A stretch of 51,743 nucleotides of DNA, from contig JAVBXL010000039.1 in the NCBI GenBank assembly GCA_030824575.1, positions 1 to 51,743 on the forward strand, given 5' to 3'. The notes beneath the pieces are model-generated. The model made no database searches. It had not been told where the DNA came from and saw only the letters and a list, made by a program, of their open reading frames with translations. The DNA is from a bacterium (GTDB lineage: Bacteria; Pseudomonadota; Alphaproteobacteria; Sphingomonadales; Sphingomonadaceae). Below, piece by piece: positions 42,709-51,624 of this stretch. A program made the position numbers and the translations under genes. Every line of letters begins with the position of its first letter. Within the stretch, counting starts at the first letter, position 1.

Positions 42709-45477
42709 ATGGCAAACCAGGCCCGAATGGATCTGCGTGCGGCAAGCCAGCCCGTCACGTGCCTCGGCATTACGTTTGAGAATGATGATGCACGACGGGA
42801 GCATTTCCGCAGACTATTGCGCGAGCGGCTGGCTGATCCGGAATTTCGTGCTACGCCGGGTTTCCCAGAGGGGAGCGACGATGACATCGTGAATATGTCG
42901 GATCCTCCGTATTATACGGCGTGCCCAAACCCATTTCTGGAGCTTTTCATCGCTGAAATCGGTTCGGCGTATGACTCTACAAAGTTCTATTCCCGCGCTC
43001 CGATGGCGGTCGATGTAAGCGTTGGCAAGACAGACAGCCTCTACCGGGCGCATGGATATCACACTAAGGTCCCGCATCAAGCGATCGTGCCTTCAATTTT
43101 GCACTACACATCTCCCGGCGATGTAGTTCTTGACGCCTTCTGCGGCTCAGGAATGACTTCACTGGCTGCCCAATTCTGCAGCGTTGCCCCAGAGCATTAT
43201 AGGACTGAGCTTGAGAACGACTGGAGACTGTTGGGTCGAGAGGCTCCGACTTGGGGTATTCGGCATGCGGTCCAATCAGATTTAAGTCCGGCAGCCACTT
43301 TTATTGCTTCGAACTATAATATTCCATTTGATGTTGATGAATTCGAAGCGGCTGCTAGGCGAATTTTAGATCAGGCGCGCCAAGAAATCGGTTGGATGTA
43401 TGAAACTACTACAGAGGATGGCCATCAACGCTGCACGATCGACTTTACAGTTTGGAGCGAGGTATTTTCTTGTGCCAGCTGCACACATCCTATCGTTTTC
43501 GCCTCCGCGGAAAAGGCTGACAAAGACGAAGGCAGAGCAAAAATCATTTGTTCAGAATGTGGCGCCCTGTCGAAGAAGGAAGATCTTGACCTCGTCCGAG
43601 AGACTTTTTTGGATATCGGATCAGGGAAAACAAACTGGCGCCCTCTTCGGGAGCCATTATTCTTAGTCGCGAAAGTGGGCAAAAGTACGATACAAAAGCC
43701 ATTGAGTGAAAGCGATCGTATAGTTCTCGATCGTATTAAAGATCTTGAAAATCCAATTGAGATCCCAAATAATAAATTATCAGAATCTAAAGCATCGACC
43801 GAAGGTCGAATGCGAACAACTAACACTCAGTCAGTAAATCAGTTTTTCCTTGATAGGCCAAAGCATGCATTGTCATATTTTTGGAGATATGCAAATCAAG
43901 AGAGTGATGTTTCTATACGGAGAGCGCTACTATTTTGGGTTGAGCAGGCAATCATTGGAATGTCTGTGCTCAACCGATATAGCCCGACCCATTTCTCACA
44001 GGTTAATAGAAATCTGAATGGGGTCTTCTATGTCGGTTCTCAGCATTCTGAATGCAGCCCTTGGTATATACTAGAAGGCAAGCTTGATCGTCTCGTTAAA
44101 GCATTCAAGGGGTATCGCCCAACGAACGGCGCTGTATTTACATCGGTAGGAACGGCAGCTCGGATAGGTTTGCCGGAGTGTTCAATTGACTATATATTTA
44201 CCGATCCGCCTTTTGGAGGAAATATATACTACGCTGACCTAAATTATGTCGTGGAAGCGTTTCATCGTGTCTTCACGAAAGATCGTGAAGAGGCGGTTGT
44301 TAATAAATATACAGAAAAAACGATTACAGACTATGAAGTAATGATGAACAATTGTTTCTCGGAATATTTTAGAGTATTGAAGCCGGGACGATGGATGACT
44401 GTTGTATTTTCCAACAGTTCAGCTGCTGTATGGAATGCAATACAAGTGGCTCTTCAACAGGCCGGATTTGTCGTTGCGGAAGTGACGGCGCTTGATAAAG
44501 TTCAAGGCAGCTTTAAGCAAGTAACATCGGCCAATGCGGTTAAGCAGGACCTTGTCGTTTCTTGTTATAAACCTAATGGTGGACTTGAAGATCGCTTCGA
44601 AGCGCGTGGACTAACAGACGATACCGCATGGGACTTTATCCGGACGCACTTGAAGAATCTGTCGGTCGTAAAGCGTAACAAAAGCGGCGGCATCGAGATG
44701 GTGGCTGAGCGCGACGCTCGACGCCTCTTTGACCGGATGGTGGCGTGGTTTGTGCGCCACAATACGCCGGTGCCACTGTCCAGCGCAGAATTCCAGTCTG
44801 GGCTCTCGGAGCGCTTCCCGGAGCGCGACGGGATGTTCTTTCTTCCCAATCAGATTGATGAATATGACAAGGCGCGCATGCAAGCGGGCGCTCCGCCTCA
44901 GCGCGACCTGTTCGTTGATGACGAGCGGACGGCTATCGACTGGCTAAGCGATTTCCTCAAGGCGAAGCCGTCGACCTATCAGGATGTGCATCCGGACTTC
45001 ACCCAGAAGACCGGCGCCGGCTGGCGCAAGCACGAGACCAAGCCAGAGTTGACCCGGCTGCTCGACGAGAACTTCCTGAAATATGACGGAACCGGCCCGG
45101 TGCCGTCGCAGGTGCATGGCTACCTCTCCTCGAACTGGAAGGAACTGCGCAACCTCGAAAAGGACGACCCGCAGCTCGTCGAGAAGGCGCGCAACCGCTG
45201 GTATGTGCCCGATCCGAACAAGCAACAGGACGTCGAGGCGCGTCGGGAAAAGGCGCTGCTGCGTGAGTTCGACACCTACAAGCAGCACCAGGGGAAGAAG
45301 CTCAAGGAAATCCGTCTCGAAGTGATGCGGGCGGGCTTCAAAGCCGCATGGTCGGCCAAGGACTATCGCACCATCATCGACGTGTCGGCGAAGGTGCCGG
45401 ACGAGGTGTGGCAGGAGGACGAGCGCCTCATGATGCTGCACAGCATGGCGGAGACCCGGCTCGAGGCGGAACGGTGA
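42709..45477 (+). CDS. pglXI: BREX-3 adenine-specific DNA methyltransferase PglXI
   Basis: This 922-residue protein is the site-specific DNA methyltransferase that marks host DNA. It has an N-terminal DPPYYTACPNP segment, SAM-binding motif FCGSGMT near residue 140–150, a zinc-ribbon (cysteine pairs about C255/C258 and C281/C284), and a second DPPF motif near residue 499. The C-terminal about 260 residues are helical and charged. The middle (about 43,260–44,690) is strikingly AT-rich: 19 of 60 bases are G or C at 43,741–43,800 and 20 of 60 at 44,281–44,340, against 36 of 60 at 45,241–45,300. This suggests the core was exchanged. The stop overlaps the brxHII start. Confidence 0.9.
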   Translation: MANQARMDLRAASQPVTCLGITFENDDARREHFRRLLRERLADPEFRATPGFPEGSDDDIVNMSDPPYYTACPNPFLELFIAEIGSAYDSTKFYSRAPMAVDVSVGKTDSLYRAHGYHTKVPHQAIVPSILHYTSPGDVVLDAFCGSGMTSLAAQFCSVAPEHYRTELENDWRLLGREAPTWGIRHAVQSDLSPAATFIASNYNIPFDVDEFEAAARRILDQARQEIGWMYETTTEDGHQRCTIDFTVWSEVFSCASCTHPIVFASAEKADKDEGRAKIICSECGALSKKEDLDLVRETFLDIGSGKTNWRPLREPLFLVAKVGKSTIQKPLSESDRIVLDRIKDLENPIEIPNNKLSESKASTEGRMRTTNTQSVNQFFLDRPKHALSYFWRYANQESDVSIRRALLFWVEQAIIGMSVLNRYSPTHFSQVNRNLNGVFYVGSQHSECSPWYILEGKLDRLVKAFKGYRPTNGAVFTSVGTAARIGLPECSIDYIFTDPPFGGNIYYADLNYVVEAFHRVFTKDREEAVVNKYTEKTITDYEVMMNNCFSEYFRVLKPGRWMTVVFSNSSAAVWNAIQVALQQAGFVVAEVTALDKVQGSFKQVTSANAVKQDLVVSCYKPNGGLEDRFEARGLTDDTAWDFIRTHLKNLSVVKRNKSGGIEMVAERDARRLFDRMVAWFVRHNTPVPLSSAEFQSGLSERFPERDGMFFLPNQIDEYDKARMQAGAPPQRDLFVDDERTAIDWLSDFLKAKPSTYQDVHPDFTQKTGAGWRKHETKPELTRLLDENFLKYDGTGPVPSQVHGYLSSNWKELRNLEKDDPQLVEKARNRWYVPDPNKQQDVEARREKALLREFDTYKQHQGKKLKEIRLEVMRAGFKAAWSAKDYRTIIDVSAKVPDEVWQEDERLMMLHSMAETRLEAER

Positions 45478-48254
45478 ACGAAACCGCGTCGGGCGCGGCC
45501 GCCGCCCGAAGCGGCGATTGGCTCTGGCACGATCCCTTCGGCGCCGTGCAGGTGATCGAGCGGATCGACCGCTGGGGCGTGCAGAGCCTTCGCGTCTGGT
45601 CGCCAGCATCCGGCGTCCACCAAGTCGAGATGGCAGCCGTGCAATCAATAGCGACACATGCGCCGACTTTGAACGCGATCGTGCATCGCGCCGCCTCGGC
45701 GCGCGTCCATGAGGCGCTGGCGACGGAAATGCTTATCGCGCCCGTGCGGTCCAGTGTGACGCCGCTCCCCCACCAGCTCTACGCGCTTGAGCGCGCCATG
45801 GAGCGTGGCCATGTACGTCATCTCTTCGCGGACGAAGTCGGCCTGGGAAAGACGATCGAGGCGGGGCTCGTCATTCGCGAGCTCAAGCTGCGCGGTCTCG
45901 CCAAGCGCATCTTGGTCGTAGCGCCGAAGGGACTGACTCCGCAATGGCAGGCCGAGATGCAGCTCCATTTCGGGGAGACGTTCCGGATCGCCGATCCAGC
46001 GGACTTCGACGCGGTGTCCCGCTGGTCGGACGATGACAATGTGTGGCGCGCCGCCGACCAGATCATCTGCTCGCTCGACAGCGTAAAGCCTCTCGCGCGG
46101 CGGCGTGGATGGTCGTGGGAACGCATCGCGGCCTACAACCAGCGCCGTTTCGAGGACGTCATCACCGCCGGTTGGGACCTAGTGGTGATTGATGAAGCTC
46201 ACAGGCTTGGCGGTAGCACGGACCAAGTGGCCCGCTACAAGCTCGGCGCGGCACTCGCAGATGCGTCCCCCCACCTACTGCTTCTCTCCGCTACCCCGCA
46301 TTCGGGAAAGTCCGACCAATTCCTTCGGCTGATGCAGCTCCTCGATCGCGAAGCGTTCCCCGGAGAGGAGTCTATCGATCGCGACCGCGTCGCGCCATAT
46401 GTCGTCCGAACGGAGAAGCGGCTGGCCATCGACAACGAAGGCAACCCGCTATTCAAGCCGCGGCAGACCCGGCTGGTCACAGTTGACTGGCAGCCGAAGC
46501 ACGACGCTCAGCGTCAGCTATACGAGGCTGTCACCGACTATGTTCGGCACGGCTATAATCAGGCGCTGAAGAGCAAGCAGCGGCACATCGGCTTTCTGAT
46601 GGTGCTCATGCAGCGACTCGTCACATCGTCGACGGCCGCCATTGCGGCCACATTGGCCCGGCGTCTCCAGGCGCTCGAAGACACGCCCGTTCAGCTCTCC
46701 CTCGTCCCGGATGTCGATGCCGGCGATCTTGCCGATATGGATGGGCAGTCCCAGCTCGACGAACTGGTCGATTGGCCGGGTTGGCGTTCGGAAAAGGCCG
46801 AAGTCGCGACGTTGCTGCGCCTTGCGGAACTGGCATTGGGCACCACCGACGCCAAGGTCGATGCGCTGCTCGACCATATACACCGCTTCCAACGGGAAGA
46901 GGATGATCCGGACCTGAAGGTGCTGATCTTCACCGAATTCGTTCCGACGCAGGCGATGTTGGCGAGCCAGCTTCGCGATCGCGGCATGGAAGTCGTGATC
47001 CTCAACGGTCAAATGCCGGTCGAGGAGCGCGTCGCGGCCCAGAACGCTTTCGCTGGCACCGCGCGCGTTCTGATCTCCACCGACGCCGGCGGCGAAGGTC
47101 TGAATCTCCAGTTCGCCCACGTCATGTTCAACTATGACATGCCGTGGAACCCCATGAGGATCGAGCAGCGCATCGGTCGCGTCGACCGCATCGGTCAGAA
47201 ATGTATCGTCCGCGCTACCAATTTCGTATTGGGAGACACCGTGGAACATCGTGTGCGCGACGTGCTCGAAGCGAAACTGGAGGCGATCGCCGAGGAGTTT
47301 GGCGTCAACAAGGCCGCCGACGTCATGGACTCTGTGGAAGCGGAGGCGATGTTCGACGGGCTTTATCTGGAAAGCCTGCTCGATCCGGAAAGTCTTGCGC
47401 AGCGCGCCGACGCTACGCTGGAAGAGCTACGGGTGCGGATTGCCGCCGATCGCGAGCGGCAAAATCTTCTTGCATTCAGCAATCCGCTCGATCCGGGCGG
47501 GGCGCAGCGGTGGCGGCGTCACCCGATACATTTCTGGGTGGAGAAAGCCGTGACGGCCGGGCTGCCGGAGCTAGGTGGCGCGGCCGAACCCAGTGCCGAC
47601 GCATGGCGTCTTACATGGCCGGACGGATCGGCGACGGAGCGGGCCTGTTTCGACGTATCGGGCGCGGAAGCCGCGCCTGATACGACCTGGCTGACATTAG
47701 ACAATCCCATGGTCCGATCGGTGGTCGACCAAATCCCGACTGATCCGCCGGGCCGGCCGGTTGTCCGCGTCTCCGTGCCGCAACTGCCTGCCGGGGTCGA
47801 AGGCATCTGGTCGCTATGGCGCATCAGCATGAATACGGTCAGGGGCGAACAACAGCGATACATGCCCCTGTTCGTGCAAAACGGGCGGGCTTTCGCGCCG
47901 ACGGCGCGGCGTCTTTGGGACATGGTGATCGGTGAAGAGCTTCACATCGACGTCGACATCGCGTCGCCCATGACGCCTGAAACGGGCAAGTTGGCTGAGA
48001 CGCAGGCTGAGCAGGTCTTTCTCGAACTGAAGGACACCCATCTGCAGAACTTGTCGCAGGAGCGGCAACGCATCGAGGCGGCCTTCGATGCCAGGCGCCG
48101 CGCGATCGGCAGGATCGGACTGGAGAACGTGCGCCGCTCCCGGCTCCGGCGGCTGGAAGAGGATCACGACGCCCGACTGCGGCAACTGAGCGCCGCCGAG
48201 CGCGTGATGCCCAGCCTGGAGCCGATCGTGATAGTAGAGGTGCGGGCTGCATGA
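45474..48254 (+). CDS. brxHII: BREX-3 helicase BrxHII
   Basis: The 926-residue protein is an SF2/SNF2-type ATP-driven DNA translocase. Walker A DEVGLGKT is at residues 120–127, DEAH at 240–243, LLLSATPH follows, and the second RecA domain has LIFTEFVPTQ, ISTDAGGEGLNLQ and RIGRVDRIGQ. A long coiled C-terminal region (about 850–926) precedes the stop. BrxHII is the helicase of type 3 BREX, related to DrmD of DISARM. The start is the GTG at 45474, overlapping the pglX stop (GTGA). The frame is open further upstream, but only within the end of pglX. Confidence 0.92.
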   Translation: MNETASGAAAARSGDWLWHDPFGAVQVIERIDRWGVQSLRVWSPASGVHQVEMAAVQSIATHAPTLNAIVHRAASARVHEALATEMLIAPVRSSVTPLPHQLYALERAMERGHVRHLFADEVGLGKTIEAGLVIRELKLRGLAKRILVVAPKGLTPQWQAEMQLHFGETFRIADPADFDAVSRWSDDDNVWRAADQIICSLDSVKPLARRRGWSWERIAAYNQRRFEDVITAGWDLVVIDEAHRLGGSTDQVARYKLGAALADASPHLLLLSATPHSGKSDQFLRLMQLLDREAFPGEESIDRDRVAPYVVRTEKRLAIDNEGNPLFKPRQTRLVTVDWQPKHDAQRQLYEAVTDYVRHGYNQALKSKQRHIGFLMVLMQRLVTSSTAAIAATLARRLQALEDTPVQLSLVPDVDAGDLADMDGQSQLDELVDWPGWRSEKAEVATLLRLAELALGTTDAKVDALLDHIHRFQREEDDPDLKVLIFTEFVPTQAMLASQLRDRGMEVVILNGQMPVEERVAAQNAFAGTARVLISTDAGGEGLNLQFAHVMFNYDMPWNPMRIEQRIGRVDRIGQKCIVRATNFVLGDTVEHRVRDVLEAKLEAIAEEFGVNKAADVMDSVEAEAMFDGLYLESLLDPESLAQRADATLEELRVRIAADRERQNLLAFSNPLDPGGAQRWRRHPIHFWVEKAVTAGLPELGGAAEPSADAWRLTWPDGSATERACFDVSGAEAAPDTTWLTLDNPMVRSVVDQIPTDPPGRPVVRVSVPQLPAGVEGIWSLWRISMNTVRGEQQRYMPLFVQNGRAFAPTARRLWDMVIGEELHIDVDIASPMTPETGKLAETQAEQVFLELKDTHLQNLSQERQRIEAAFDARRRAIGRIGLENVRRSRLRRLEEDHDARLRQLSAAERVMPSLEPIVIVEVRAA

Positions 48255-50203
48255 CTGCTTGGTCCGATCACGTCACCGCGCCGTTTCAGCCAGAGTTCGG
48301 GTTGTTGTGGGTGGTAACCGATCCAGACGAGATACTGCTCGCGCCCAGCGTCGCGGAGGTCTTGGCTGCGCGTGGATTCGAAATAGTGACCTATCGCGAT
48401 CCCGTGGCGTTCCGTCATTTCTACGAGACGGTTGTATTCGACTGCTCAGACGACGCTCGGTTCATCGTTCGTGTGGGAGGCGACGCCCGCCAGACCGTTC
48501 CATGGGATGTGCTCGACGCAGCTAGGGTCGATGCCATATCGATACCGGAGCTGTTCTCCAACATGGACGCGGCGACCGTGCGGGCTATCGGTCCTGACCG
48601 CTATGATGATCTGTGGCAGATCGTCACCACGCGCTCGGGCCTGCCCAGAATGGGATCGATAGGCACGAAGGACTTCATAGCCGCCAACATATACCGCGTG
48701 GTTCCCGACCTGCTCCGCCGACCGACGGACTTGTGGGAACAGACCTTCGACATTTTCTTCCGCAGTTCGTCATTGCCGCTGCTTATCGCCGAGCACGTGG
48801 CCACCAGAGCTTGCCGTCCCGACGGCATGACTATCGATGAGGCCGCGTCCCTCCTCTCGGATCGGGCCACTTTCATCGACCGCGTTCAACGCGACTGGGA
48901 CAAGTTCGCTAAGAGCATCTCGCTGGGCGAGGAGCCTGGCGGGGCGGTAATTCCATTCTCGCTTCCCGGAATTAGAATCAGTCTCGACAGCATGGTGCTC
49001 GACGGGACGATTACGCCGACGAAGGTGGACACCATTCCTTCAACCGTCCCGGCGTGGATGCAGATCGGCATGGTCCGTGACATCGCTGCAGTGCAGGAGC
49101 TCGCCACGAAGCGCGTTGAGCGTTTACGTGACGATATTCCCACCGGCGATGCCGGATATGGAGCGTGGCTGCACTACGCGGAAAGATATGCTGAGGTCAT
49201 CGACGGATGGCGCATGTCGGCAACACCGGAAGACGAATTGCCCAGCGCCATCGTCGAACTGGCTCTGCTCATCGACAAAAAGTTCTTCAGCTTTCTGGAG
49301 ACAGGGTTCGACAGTCTGAGCTCAAATAGCTTCGCTTCAGCCCCGTCGGTCGTCCATCAGGTTGCTCCGCACATGGCGCATCGGCGACACCTGGGCGAGA
49401 AGCGGCAGGCTCTCATAGTGGTGGACGGCCTCGCGCTCGACCAATGGCACATCCTCGAGCGGCGCCTTCATCGGGACCGTCCGGACCTGCTGATCGACAA
49501 CCGATCATGCTTCGCATGGCTTCCCACCGTAACAGGCGTCTCCCGCCAAGCGATATTCGCCGGCGATCAACCTCGCACCTTCGCAAAAACCCTTGGCACC
49601 ACTTCGGCGGAACCGAATTTGTGGAAGCGCTTCTGGATCAATGAGGGGCTGGCGGAGAAAGGCGTATTCTATGCTAAGGGGCTGGGCGATAAAGGATCAT
49701 GCGAAAGGGTTCTATCCCCCGCCGTTTCGGACGGTGTCGACGTCATCGGGATCGTCGTCGATACCGTCGATGAGATGATGCACGGGGAGCTCTTCGGCAA
49801 GCAGAGCCTGACCAGCAGGATCGAACATTGGCTGGACTTCGGCGAATGGACTCGGCTGATCTCATCACTAGTCGACGCTGAATACAGGATCTACCTTACG
49901 GCCGACCATGGAAATGTCGACGTGGTGGGAATGGGTCGCCCGTCCGAAGGCGTCCTCGCCGAGGAGCGTGGCGAGCGGTCGCGCATATATGACAGCGACC
50001 CCCTTAGGCAGAAGGCGGTCTCGTCCATCAATGGCGCCCGGATACTGCAGCCGGGTGGCCTACCCGAAACCTACAGGCCGCTCTTCGCACCTGTAGGCAA
50101 AGCCTTCATCGCGGACGGCAAGCACGCCGTCGTGCACGGAGGGACTTCTATCGAGGAGGTGATCGTTCCGTTCGTCAGGATTACAAGAAAGGAAAATTCG
50201 TGA
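48251..50203 (+). CDS. pglZ: BREX-3 alkaline-phosphatase-fold protein PglZ
   Basis: The 650-residue protein is PglZ, the alkaline-phosphatase-superfamily core component of BREX. The C-terminal PglZ domain (about 375–640) shows LIVVDGLALDQW, SCFAWLPTVTGVSRQA, the metal-binding YLTADHGNVDV (D552, H553), and FIADGKHAVVHGG. The N-terminal about 370 residues are of unknown fold and helical. Its exact substrate is not established, but it is needed for BREX defence. The ATG lies in the brxHII stop (ATGA), and the stop overlaps brxA (GTGA). Confidence 0.93.
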   Translation: MTAWSDHVTAPFQPEFGLLWVVTDPDEILLAPSVAEVLAARGFEIVTYRDPVAFRHFYETVVFDCSDDARFIVRVGGDARQTVPWDVLDAARVDAISIPELFSNMDAATVRAIGPDRYDDLWQIVTTRSGLPRMGSIGTKDFIAANIYRVVPDLLRRPTDLWEQTFDIFFRSSSLPLLIAEHVATRACRPDGMTIDEAASLLSDRATFIDRVQRDWDKFAKSISLGEEPGGAVIPFSLPGIRISLDSMVLDGTITPTKVDTIPSTVPAWMQIGMVRDIAAVQELATKRVERLRDDIPTGDAGYGAWLHYAERYAEVIDGWRMSATPEDELPSAIVELALLIDKKFFSFLETGFDSLSSNSFASAPSVVHQVAPHMAHRRHLGEKRQALIVVDGLALDQWHILERRLHRDRPDLLIDNRSCFAWLPTVTGVSRQAIFAGDQPRTFAKTLGTTSAEPNLWKRFWINEGLAEKGVFYAKGLGDKGSCERVLSPAVSDGVDVIGIVVDTVDEMMHGELFGKQSLTSRIEHWLDFGEWTRLISSLVDAEYRIYLTADHGNVDVVGMGRPSEGVLAEERGERSRIYDSDPLRQKAVSSINGARILQPGGLPETYRPLFAPVGKAFIADGKHAVVHGGTSIEEVIVPFVRITRKENS

Positions 50204-50808
50204 CCATCGCACATCCCCGAATCGGCATGGATCGATATATCGATGCCGAATGGATGGCGCTCGCTGCGGGCGTCGTCCGTGGCGAAATGACGCAGGAAGC
50301 GTTGCGGGAGCGGATAGCCAATGAGGTTCCTGGCACGGAGGTCAGAAGAAAGGTCATCGGCATCCTCAACCGCATGTGGCAACCCGCTGATTCAGCTGGA
50401 CAGGAACTCGCACGGCAAGCTGCAGAACTCGTTGCACGGTCCGAAGGCGATCGGCTGGCCGCCTTCGAAGCGGTAGCGATTGGCGCCTACCCGTACTTTC
50501 GGCAGGTCGTGGAGAACGTGGGCCGCCTCATGAGACTGCAGGGCACATGCACAGCGGGAGAGGTCCATCGGCGAATGTTTGAGCAATACGGCAAGCGCAC
50601 CACGATCGACCAAGCGACGAGCTATGGGTTCAAGACGATGGTATCGTGGGGAATGATCCAGCGGCAGCCCGACCAACGGCTAGCGCCAGCGACGGCACAA
50701 CAGGTCAGCGCCGCCGCACGAAAGGTTCTCGACGCGGCGGCGAATCGATCCCGGCACAGTGTTTCCCCGTTAGCGTCCACTGATCCTATCCTCTTTCCGT
50801 TCTCATGA
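50200..50808 (+). CDS. brxA: BREX-3 protein BrxA (DUF1819-like)
   Basis: This 202-residue protein occupies the last place in the type 3 BREX operon, where BrxA is expected. It appears all-helical, with WMALAAGVVRGEMTQEALRE at the N terminus and AAFEAVAIGAYPYFRQVVENV in the middle, in keeping with the DNA-binding helical BrxA of DUF1819. The start is GTG 50200, with AAGAAAGG upstream. It overlaps the pglZ stop. Identity relies partly on operon position. Confidence 0.8.
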   Translation: MTIAHPRIGMDRYIDAEWMALAAGVVRGEMTQEALRERIANEVPGTEVRRKVIGILNRMWQPADSAGQELARQAAELVARSEGDRLAAFEAVAIGAYPYFRQVVENVGRLMRLQGTCTAGEVHRRMFEQYGKRTTIDQATSYGFKTMVSWGMIQRQPDQRLAPATAQQVSAAARKVLDAAANRSRHSVSPLASTDPILFPFS

Positions 50809-50900
50809 GCGCCGAATTGCGCTGGACTATCGCAGTCGACACGGTGACCGAAGCACTGGTGCGGTACGAATTGGCGAGGCAGGGGTCTGTAACCGCCTGA
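50805..50900 (+). other. Tiny open frame after brxA
   Basis: An ATG overlapping the brxA stop (ATGA) opens 31 codons (MSAELRWTIAVDTVTEALVR and on). The overlap imitates the coupling in the operon, but the frame ends just before an IS66 remnant. It may be a truncated former gene or a chance frame. Confidence 0.25.
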
Positions 50901-50927
50901 GACTCATGGGTCGTCCGGGTATCGGGT

Positions 50928-51125
50928 CGGCGGCGCTGGACAGTGGAGTAAAAGCTGGTCGTGCTGCGCGATGCATTCGGTCCCGACGGTTGCGTGCGAA
51001 CGGCCTGTGAATGCCACGACGTCGGCAGCGGCTCGATCTACACTTGGCGGCGGCAAGCGATGTCCGGTGAGCTTGCCGGGGTTCGCAAGCTGGCCGAGCC
51101 AGCCTTTCGGCCCACGTCGATACAA
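50928..51125 (+). pseudogene. IS66-type orfA (TnpA) remnant
   Basis: Read in frame from 50928, the sequence gives RRRWTVE, a TAA stop at 50949–50951, then KLVVLRDAFGPDGCVR, HDVGSGSIYTWRRQAMSGEL and VRKLAEPAF. This is the helix-turn-helix start region of an IS66-family orfA protein, interrupted by the stop and cut off after about 60 codons. The downstream orfB and orfC are missing. It is a decayed insertion sequence just behind the BREX operon. Confidence 0.75.
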
Positions 51126-51277
51126 GGCACGAGTTCTTGAACGCAATTGGTCCACTGCCAAATGGGACGAACTCATACCATGGAAATGGCCACGCGCTTC
51201 GAATCAGCCGGTCGCGCAGGGCATCGAGCCCGCGAACGCCAAATGAAGCAAATGATCGCTTGCCTGCTTAGGCGGGG
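51126..51277. other. Non-coding remnant after IS66 fragment
   Basis: This stretch between the IS66 fragment and the CHC2 gene holds no gene that I can support. Frames that cross it are short and without family features. It could be decayed insertion-sequence DNA. Confidence 0.4.
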
Positions 51278-51574
51278 TCAGTTGTCCGGTTTATCAAGTT
51301 CGGCGCGCCGAATAAGAATCGCTATCGCCGCCTCTTCGTTGCATCGAGCGGTGTCCCGGGTCCACTGCACCACATCTCCTTGCCGACCGCAGGCAAAGCA
51401 GTGGTACAGTCCCTTTGTATCGTAAACGAGCAAACCTCGCTCGCGGTCCTGATGGGCCGTGCATTGACCACGAAGTTCGTCGCCACAGCGTACAAGGTGG
51501 ACCGTTTCACCAATGAGAGCGGCAATTGAGATGCGGTCCCGCAGTGTCTCCGCGTTTGGATGAGTGCTGAGCAT
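51278..51574 (-). CDS. CHC2 zinc-finger (primase-like) protein
   Basis: This 98-residue protein has a DnaG-type CHC2 zinc finger: C38 and H41 in GQCTAH, C59 and C62 in YHCFACGRQGDV. The sequence before it (RISIAALIGETVHLVRCGDE) matches the start of the CHC2 domain of primases. It lacks the TOPRIM catalytic domain, so it cannot be a full primase. Stand-alone CHC2 proteins are common on plasmids and phage-like elements. Its upstream region ends at IS6100, 50 bases away, so its promoter may have been altered by the insertion. Confidence 0.75.
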   Translation of the reverse strand: MLSTHPNAETLRDRISIAALIGETVHLVRCGDELRGQCTAHQDRERGLLVYDTKGLYHCFACGRQGDVVQWTRDTARCNEEAAIAILIRRAELDKPDN

Positions 51575-51616
51575 CTATGTACGATCGTCGTTGCCCGCTC
51601 GTGCGTCAACCAAATA

Positions 51617-51624
51617 GGAACGGT
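51617..51624. repeat. Candidate target-site duplication of IS6100
   Basis: The eight bases GGAACGGT directly before the IS6100 inverted repeat are the left candidate copy of its 8-bp target duplication. The other copy lies beyond the window, so this is not confirmed. Confidence 0.3.

Noticed and set aside
50971..51246. Plus-strand frame over the IS66 fragment
   Set aside because: It is in a different frame from the recognisable orfA similarity and has no family features.
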